A DNA stretch of 64,000 nt from an uncultured bacterium (lineage in GTDB: Bacteria > Bacillota > Clostridia > Lachnospirales > Lachnospiraceae). The notes under the pieces are model-generated. The model made no database searches and was not told where the DNA came from. It saw only the letters and a list, made by a program, of their open reading frames with translations. Location: positions 62,001-126,000 of the forward strand of contig CAJMNR010000001.1 in the NCBI GenBank assembly GCA_905214875.1, given 5' to 3'. The position numbers and the translations under genes were made by a program. Positions 59,991 through 64,000 of this stretch are shown in pieces. How positions within the stretch are numbered: position 1 is the stretch's first letter; every line of letters begins with the position of its first letter.

Positions 59991-60821
59991 ATGAAAGATT
60001 TATTTGGAAAAAGTACAGAAGAGTTACGTAATAAGAAATTGTTTCTATTTGATATGGATGGAACCATCAACTATGATAATCAATTATTTGAAGGGGTAAC
60101 GGAGTTGCTTCATACAATCGAAGAACTTGGCGGTACGTATATGTTTATCACCAATAATTCCTCGAAGTCTGTGGATGATTACATTAAAAAAGTAAGGGCA
60201 ATGGGGATTGATGCAGACGTGAACTGTTTCCTTACTTCGGCACAGGCAACCGTACTCTATTTAAGAGAAGAATATGAAGATAAGAAAGTCTATGTGATTG
60301 GTACCAAGTCATTTCAAGAAGAATTAATAAATGGTGGAGTAACATTAGTTTCTCCGGAAGAAGCAGAAGTGCTTTTAGTAGGATATGATACAGAGCTTAC
60401 CTATGAAAAATGGGTAAATGCCTGTAAGATCTTGTATACATCAGATGCTCCGTTTATCGCAACGAATCCTGATTTGTGCTGCCCAACAGCATTTGGCTAT
60501 ATTCCGGACTGCGGATCCATCTGTAATGCAATTGCAGCAACAACCAAAAAAGACCCAGTTTATATAGGAAAACCAAAGCCAACCATGGTTAATCTAGCAA
60601 TGGAGCTACATGGTTATGAGAAGGAAGACACAGTCGTGATTGGAGACCGCTTGTATACCGATATTGCCTGTGGAATCAATGCAGGAGTTACGACGGTCTG
60701 TGTAATGACAGGGGAAGCTACCAAAAAAGAGATTGAAGAATCAGACATAAAACCAACGATTACCTTAAACAATGTAAAAGAAATGTATGAAATTTTAAGT
60801 GTGGTTTCAGAAATGAACTAG
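59991..60821 (+). CDS. HAD-superfamily (NagD-type) phosphatase/phosphotransferase
   Basis: 276 residues. HAD motif I FLFDMDGTINYD (Asp20, Asp22) at ~18-29, motif II FITNNSSK near 54, cap type C2, motif III Lys in GKPKPTMVNLA near 192, motif IV VIGDRLYTDIACG near 216. NagD/PNPase group, which hydrolyse or transfer phosphate on small sugar or glycerol phosphates. Between two TagF genes and 2.8 kb from the reductase and nucleotidyltransferase, so a step in making activated glycerol phosphate is likely; a Gtp3-like glycerol-2-phosphotransferase is one option. Confidence 0.9.
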   Translation: MKDLFGKSTEELRNKKLFLFDMDGTINYDNQLFEGVTELLHTIEELGGTYMFITNNSSKSVDDYIKKVRAMGIDADVNCFLTSAQATVLYLREEYEDKKVYVIGTKSFQEELINGGVTLVSPEEAEVLLVGYDTELTYEKWVNACKILYTSDAPFIATNPDLCCPTAFGYIPDCGSICNAIAATTKKDPVYIGKPKPTMVNLAMELHGYEKEDTVVIGDRLYTDIACGINAGVTTVCVMTGEATKKEIEESDIKPTITLNNVKEMYEILSVVSEMN

Positions 60822-60852
60822 TAAATCTATGTTTGACCTTTGGAGGAAGACT

Positions 60853-61983
60853 ATGGATGTAAAGCGGATGTTAGTCAGATGTTTTCGACCAATTTCCTGG
60901 CTGAATAGCATCATTCCAAAGAAAAAGAATCAGATCTTTTTTTACTCCAATCTACGGTTTTCCGATAATACAAGGGCGCTTTACGAATATATGATAGACA
61001 ATGGATATCATAAGAAATATCGTATCGTGCTTAGCCTGAACACATATGCAGAATATAAAGACAGGGTCCCAAAGGAAGTAAGAGTAACAGGAAATAAGCT
61101 TGGTATCTTATATTTTTTGAGATCTTCGTACGCATTTTACAGTTTTGGGAAATACCCAATTCAACCATCCAAAGATCAATGCGTAGTAAACCTGTGGCAC
61201 GGTATGCCACTGAAACGGATTGGGAATCTCGAATCGGGATGCGAAACAATTAATTATAATTATTTTAGCTATGTAGTAGCAACGAGCAATTTGTTCTCGG
61301 ATATCATGCGACAAGTGTTTGATTGTACGAAGGAACAGATTAAGATTCTCGGACAGCCACGTTGCGATAAATTATTTATTAAAAATAGCCCATTAAAGAA
61401 ATTTAGAAAAGGCGCAAAAAAAATGGTAATCTGGGTTCCGACCTTTCGGGACAAAGGAGACGACTTTGAAGGAAAAGGGCTTTTTTTAGAAGCATTAGAA
61501 GGCGGACAGCTCCAAGAATTAAATCGTTATCTGACATTGCAAGACTGCTGTATGGTAATAAAGATTCATCCATTACAAGTCTTAACGAAACCATATGAAT
61601 ATGACTATTCAAATATTGTGATACTACTAGAAGAGGATATGAAAGAAATCAGTCTCTATGAATTATTGTCCGTATCCGATGCGTTAATTACGGACTACTC
61701 TTCTATATATTTTGATTATCTGCTGTTAGACCGGCCAATCGGCTTTACTGTAGACGATCAGCAACAATATGAGAAGATGAGAGGCTATGTTTTTGAGAAC
61801 CCATTAGACTATATGCCAGGTCAGCATATCCACAATATGATTGAGCTTAGGAACTTTATCCATAATGTTTCCTGCGGATTAGACTTATATAAGCTTCAAC
61901 GTAAGAAGCTAAATAATCTGGTGAATGAAAATCAAGCAGGATCTTATTGTAGACAAGTATTATCGACCTTTCATATTACCTGA
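60853..61983 (+). CDS. CDP-glycerol glycerophosphotransferase (TagF/TarB-like), stand-alone
   Basis: 376 residues from ATG 60853 (GGAGGAAG upstream; in-frame ATG 60829 lies before it). Seen: NLWHGMPLKRIG with His116, LGQPRCDKLF near 163 where PRND of the family reads PRCD, VPTFRDKG near 189, KIHPLQ near 236, TDYSSIYFDYLLLDRP near 277. It is the most divergent of the four catalytic-looking TagF proteins and the shortest, which fits a priming enzyme (TagB/TarB-like) adding the first glycerol phosphate; that role is inference. Confidence 0.9.
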   Translation: MDVKRMLVRCFRPISWLNSIIPKKKNQIFFYSNLRFSDNTRALYEYMIDNGYHKKYRIVLSLNTYAEYKDRVPKEVRVTGNKLGILYFLRSSYAFYSFGKYPIQPSKDQCVVNLWHGMPLKRIGNLESGCETINYNYFSYVVATSNLFSDIMRQVFDCTKEQIKILGQPRCDKLFIKNSPLKKFRKGAKKMVIWVPTFRDKGDDFEGKGLFLEALEGGQLQELNRYLTLQDCCMVIKIHPLQVLTKPYEYDYSNIVILLEEDMKEISLYELLSVSDALITDYSSIYFDYLLLDRPIGFTVDDQQQYEKMRGYVFENPLDYMPGQHIHNMIELRNFIHNVSCGLDLYKLQRKKLNNLVNENQAGSYCRQVLSTFHIT

Positions 61984-62016
61984 CATATAACGAGTACAGG
62001 AAAGAAAGAGTGCAAT

Positions 62017-63594
62017 ATGAAAAAGACAAAGGGACTTAAAGTATGCATGATAATGCTTGCCCTATTCTTTGTTTTTTTGCCAATAAAGGGACGGGCAGCA
62101 GAAAGCAAAAAGGAATTAAAGGTTTCCATACAGCAAGGAACAAGTGCAGGTGAAATCCAAAGCGTATTAGAACTAGCAAATACGCTGGACAAGAAGACCT
62201 ATTCGGGACTTAAGGTGGTTCTTGAAAAAGGGACGTATGAATTAGATGACTCACTTGTCTTGTATTCGGATACTACAATTGTTGCTACAGATTGTACGAT
62301 TATAAAGGCACACAGAGAAGGGCCAATCATACGGAATTACTTGTATGATCAGGAAAAAGAAAAGCCTTATGCCGAGAATATCACAGTGATTGGCGGACTG
62401 TGGGATGGAGCCCCTGAAATCAATGGTTCAAAAAGTGATGAACTCTTCCGATTTATTCACGCCCGCAATATAGAGGTTAGGGATTTGACCATTAAGAATA
62501 TCAAGGCAGGACATCTTTTAACATTGGCAGGAGTTACAGGTGCAGTTGTGGACCATTGTACGTTTTCAGGTTTTACGGTCTATGGCTCCATAAAGGAAGC
62601 TGTTCATCTAGATTTGGTACACAGCCGTTATATGGTTCCGGTGGTTGAAAGTTCAAAGAAGTTGATTCGATATGATGACGCACCTTGTAAAGACATCACG
62701 GTGACAAATTGCACGTTTCACAATGTACCATCAGGAGTAGGAAGCCATTCCTCTGTCCGAGGCGTATATCAAGAAAATATCGTAATCAAGGATAATATAT
62801 TTACTAATATAGAAACGGCAGCAGTTCGATGCTATAACTATAAAAATGTAACGATTTCAGGTAATAAGATTCTGCGTACTGGAATAGGAATTCAGCTCTA
62901 CACTTGTACGGCGAATTCGGAAAATATGGATGATAATAAGACGTCCTATCATATTCCATTAGAAGGAACGAAGCAGGAACCGATTCCAGAGGACAATAAT
63001 TATCATATTAAGGTTGAGAATAACGAGATTCATATGGTGTATAAGGGGAAAGATAAGCATATGGGAAATGGAATTGTCGTTACAGGCAATGAAAAACGCC
63101 CAATGGCAAGCCTTATAATCAAGAATAATACGATTATCAATACGAAGAAGTATTCCATCAAGATGCAGTATGCACCGGAAGCAGAGCTTTGCAATAATGA
63201 GCTTACAAATGGAGACGCAGATGGATATATTGGTGGAATCCAGATTAATAAATCAGACTCTTGCAAGGTTCATGACAATCTCATCCGCTATTGTGAAAGA
63301 GGAATAGATTCTCTTCAGTCATGTAGCGGTTACTATGTAAAAAATGAAATCTTTAACAGCCTGTATGATGGCATCCGCTTAAATAATCGTAGTAAGAACT
63401 CAACGGTTGCAAATAATACAATCATGGATACTGACGGTACAGGCATTGCAGTAACTGAGAAATCCGATGATAATCTCCTGAAAAAGAATCGAATTAAGAA
63501 TGCCAACATCGGTATTTATATCAATGATTGCAAAAAGACAAAATTAAAACAAAACATCATCAAAGGGAATTATCAAACAAAAATCAAACAGTAA
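62017..63594 (+). CDS. Secreted right-handed beta-helix protein
   Basis: 525 residues. Signal peptide 1-28 (KKTKGLK, hydrophobic core, cleavage near GRA-AE). Beta-helix with ordered blocks shared with the protein at 8000-10300: YSDTTIVATDCTIIKAHREGPIIRN versus YSNTTISLDKDAVMYR; ENITVIGGLWDGAPE versus KNITIEGGTWDGG; LTLAGVTGAVVDHCTFSG versus VELSGVNNAKILNCKFSG; GVGSHSSVRGVYQENIVIKDNIFTN versus GVDAIPGVYTENVTITNNTFTN. NosD/pectate-lyase-like turns fill the C-terminal third. It lacks the 48-residue repeats. It starts 33 bp after the last TagF gene, so it may be co-transcribed and act on, or bind to, the surface polymer; inference. Confidence 0.87.
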   Translation: MKKTKGLKVCMIMLALFFVFLPIKGRAAESKKELKVSIQQGTSAGEIQSVLELANTLDKKTYSGLKVVLEKGTYELDDSLVLYSDTTIVATDCTIIKAHREGPIIRNYLYDQEKEKPYAENITVIGGLWDGAPEINGSKSDELFRFIHARNIEVRDLTIKNIKAGHLLTLAGVTGAVVDHCTFSGFTVYGSIKEAVHLDLVHSRYMVPVVESSKKLIRYDDAPCKDITVTNCTFHNVPSGVGSHSSVRGVYQENIVIKDNIFTNIETAAVRCYNYKNVTISGNKILRTGIGIQLYTCTANSENMDDNKTSYHIPLEGTKQEPIPEDNNYHIKVENNEIHMVYKGKDKHMGNGIVVTGNEKRPMASLIIKNNTIINTKKYSIKMQYAPEAELCNNELTNGDADGYIGGIQINKSDSCKVHDNLIRYCERGIDSLQSCSGYYVKNEIFNSLYDGIRLNNRSKNSTVANNTIMDTDGTGIAVTEKSDDNLLKKNRIKNANIGIYINDCKKTKLKQNIIKGNYQTKIKQ

Positions 63595-63603
63595 CAAGAA
63601 AAA

Positions 63604-63629
63604 ACAGCCACATCCTAGGATGTGGCTGT
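63604..63629 (-). terminator. Terminator hairpin for the right-edge GT2 gene
   Basis: ACAGCCACATCC-TA-GGATGTGGCTGT perfect 12-bp stem. The T-run (TTTTTTCTTG) is on the - strand side, so it ends the leftward gene; on the + strand it may also protect the 3' end of the beta-helix mRNA. Confidence 0.85.
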
Positions 63630-63655
63630 AAGACTGTCGACAAACTTATTAACAG

Positions 63656-64000
63656 TTAGATTTTTAAATACTTAAGTCCTGCCTGTGCAAGCTGACTTGA
63701 TGTGTATACGAATGATTTTAATGGGTTTGTCCCCAAATAACGATGCACTTTATAAGTCATCTTAGCTGATTTTAATTTATTACGGCTTTTGCCATGAGCA
63801 CTTAGTCGGTATTTTAACAGTGGTTCATTGATTCCATAAGCAATCTTGTATTTCTTTAATACTTTAAGCCACATCAAGTAATCTTCATGGCTGTCATCAT
63901 GTTCCATATAGAATTCTCTTGCCACTGCCGTTTCCATAAGTACAGAACTACAGTTAATAATGTTATGTTTCACCAAAGCTTCATAGCTTATTTCTTCACG
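63656..64000 (-). CDS. Glycosyltransferase family 2, C-terminal part (cut by window edge)
   Basis: At least 114 residues on the - strand; the frame stays open to the window edge (R-E-E-I-S-Y-E-A-L before VKHNIINCSSVLM), so the N-terminal GT-A half lies beyond base 64000. The visible part has the typical GT2 tail: LVKHNIINCSSVLMETAVARE, EDYLMWLKVLKKYKIAYGINEPLLKYRLSAHGKSRNK, where ED-x-x-MWLK is the acceptor/base region. Convergent with the beta-helix gene; more surface-glycan genes probably continue to the right. Confidence 0.88.
   Translation of the reverse strand, partial: REEISYEALVKHNIINCSSVLMETAVAREFYMEHDDSHEDYLMWLKVLKKYKIAYGINEPLLKYRLSAHGKSRNKLKSAKMTYKVHRYLGTNPLKSFVYTSSQLAQAGLKYLKI

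Overview
The window looks like chromosome of a low-GC, anaerobic, endospore-class Firmicute of the Lachnospiraceae (Clostridium cluster XIVa, the kind of organism represented by Lachnoclostridium phytofermentans). Supporting signs are a cellobiose phosphorylase, a single-subunit pyruvate:ferredoxin oxidoreductase, clostridial two-subunit serine dehydratase, AT-rich DNA with strong AGGAGG ribosome binding sites, frequent TTG starts, rho-independent terminators after most operons, a TPP riboswitch and a CIRCE operator. The genus assignment is inference; no rRNA or marker gene is present.

Layout. 1-20.2 kb is mostly catabolism and uptake: the tail of an unknown gene, cellobiose phosphorylase, an M20 amidohydrolase followed by a complete polar amino-acid ABC system, a secreted repeat-rich beta-helix protein, a peptide deformylase-like gene, a sigma/anti-sigma pair, a second amino-acid ABC system and a peptide ABC system whose two ATPases are fused. 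20.3-29.5 kb holds a DUF188 gene, a GT4 glycosyltransferase with a polytopic flippase-like protein, nitronate monooxygenase, a CDF cation exporter, an amidohydrolase, sdaAB-sdaAA and a secreted Ig-like/GDPD protein. 29.5-32.7 kb is a TPP-riboswitch-controlled operon for a thiamine-binding protein and a thiXYZ-type pyrimidine/thiamine importer. 32.8-36.3 kb holds a large glycosyltransferase, two small heat-shock proteins behind a CIRCE site, a cluster of tandem hairpins and tRNA-Gln(CUG). PFOR follows at 36.6-40.1 kb.

40.3-63.6 kb is a dense cell-surface glycan region, nearly all on the + strand. It has two GtrB-like polyprenyl-phosphate glycosyltransferases, two intact and one decayed copy of a polytopic DUF6020-like protein, UDP-galactopyranose mutase, a TagGH/Wzm-Wzt-type ABC exporter, a GtrA-like protein, then a run of CDP-glycerol glycerophosphotransferase (TagF family) genes in several architectures: TagF-GT4, a degenerate TagF-GT4 relative, stand-alone TagF, GT2-TagF, and another stand-alone TagF. 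Interleaved are a glycerol-1-phosphate-dehydrogenase-like reductase, a nucleotidyltransferase and a NagD-type HAD protein. Together they plausibly make an activated glycerol phosphate, polymerise it with sugars into a teichoic-acid-like polymer, export it and decorate it outside the membrane. A second secreted beta-helix protein closes the region, and a GT2 gene runs off the right edge on the - strand.

Most worth a second look: the reductase/nucleotidyltransferase/HAD trio, which resembles the pneumococcal CDP-2-glycerol pathway; the degenerate TagF-GT4 paralogue; the DUF6020 array with GtrA/GtrB partners; the tandem-hairpin intergenic elements; and the exact 144-bp repeats in the first beta-helix gene.
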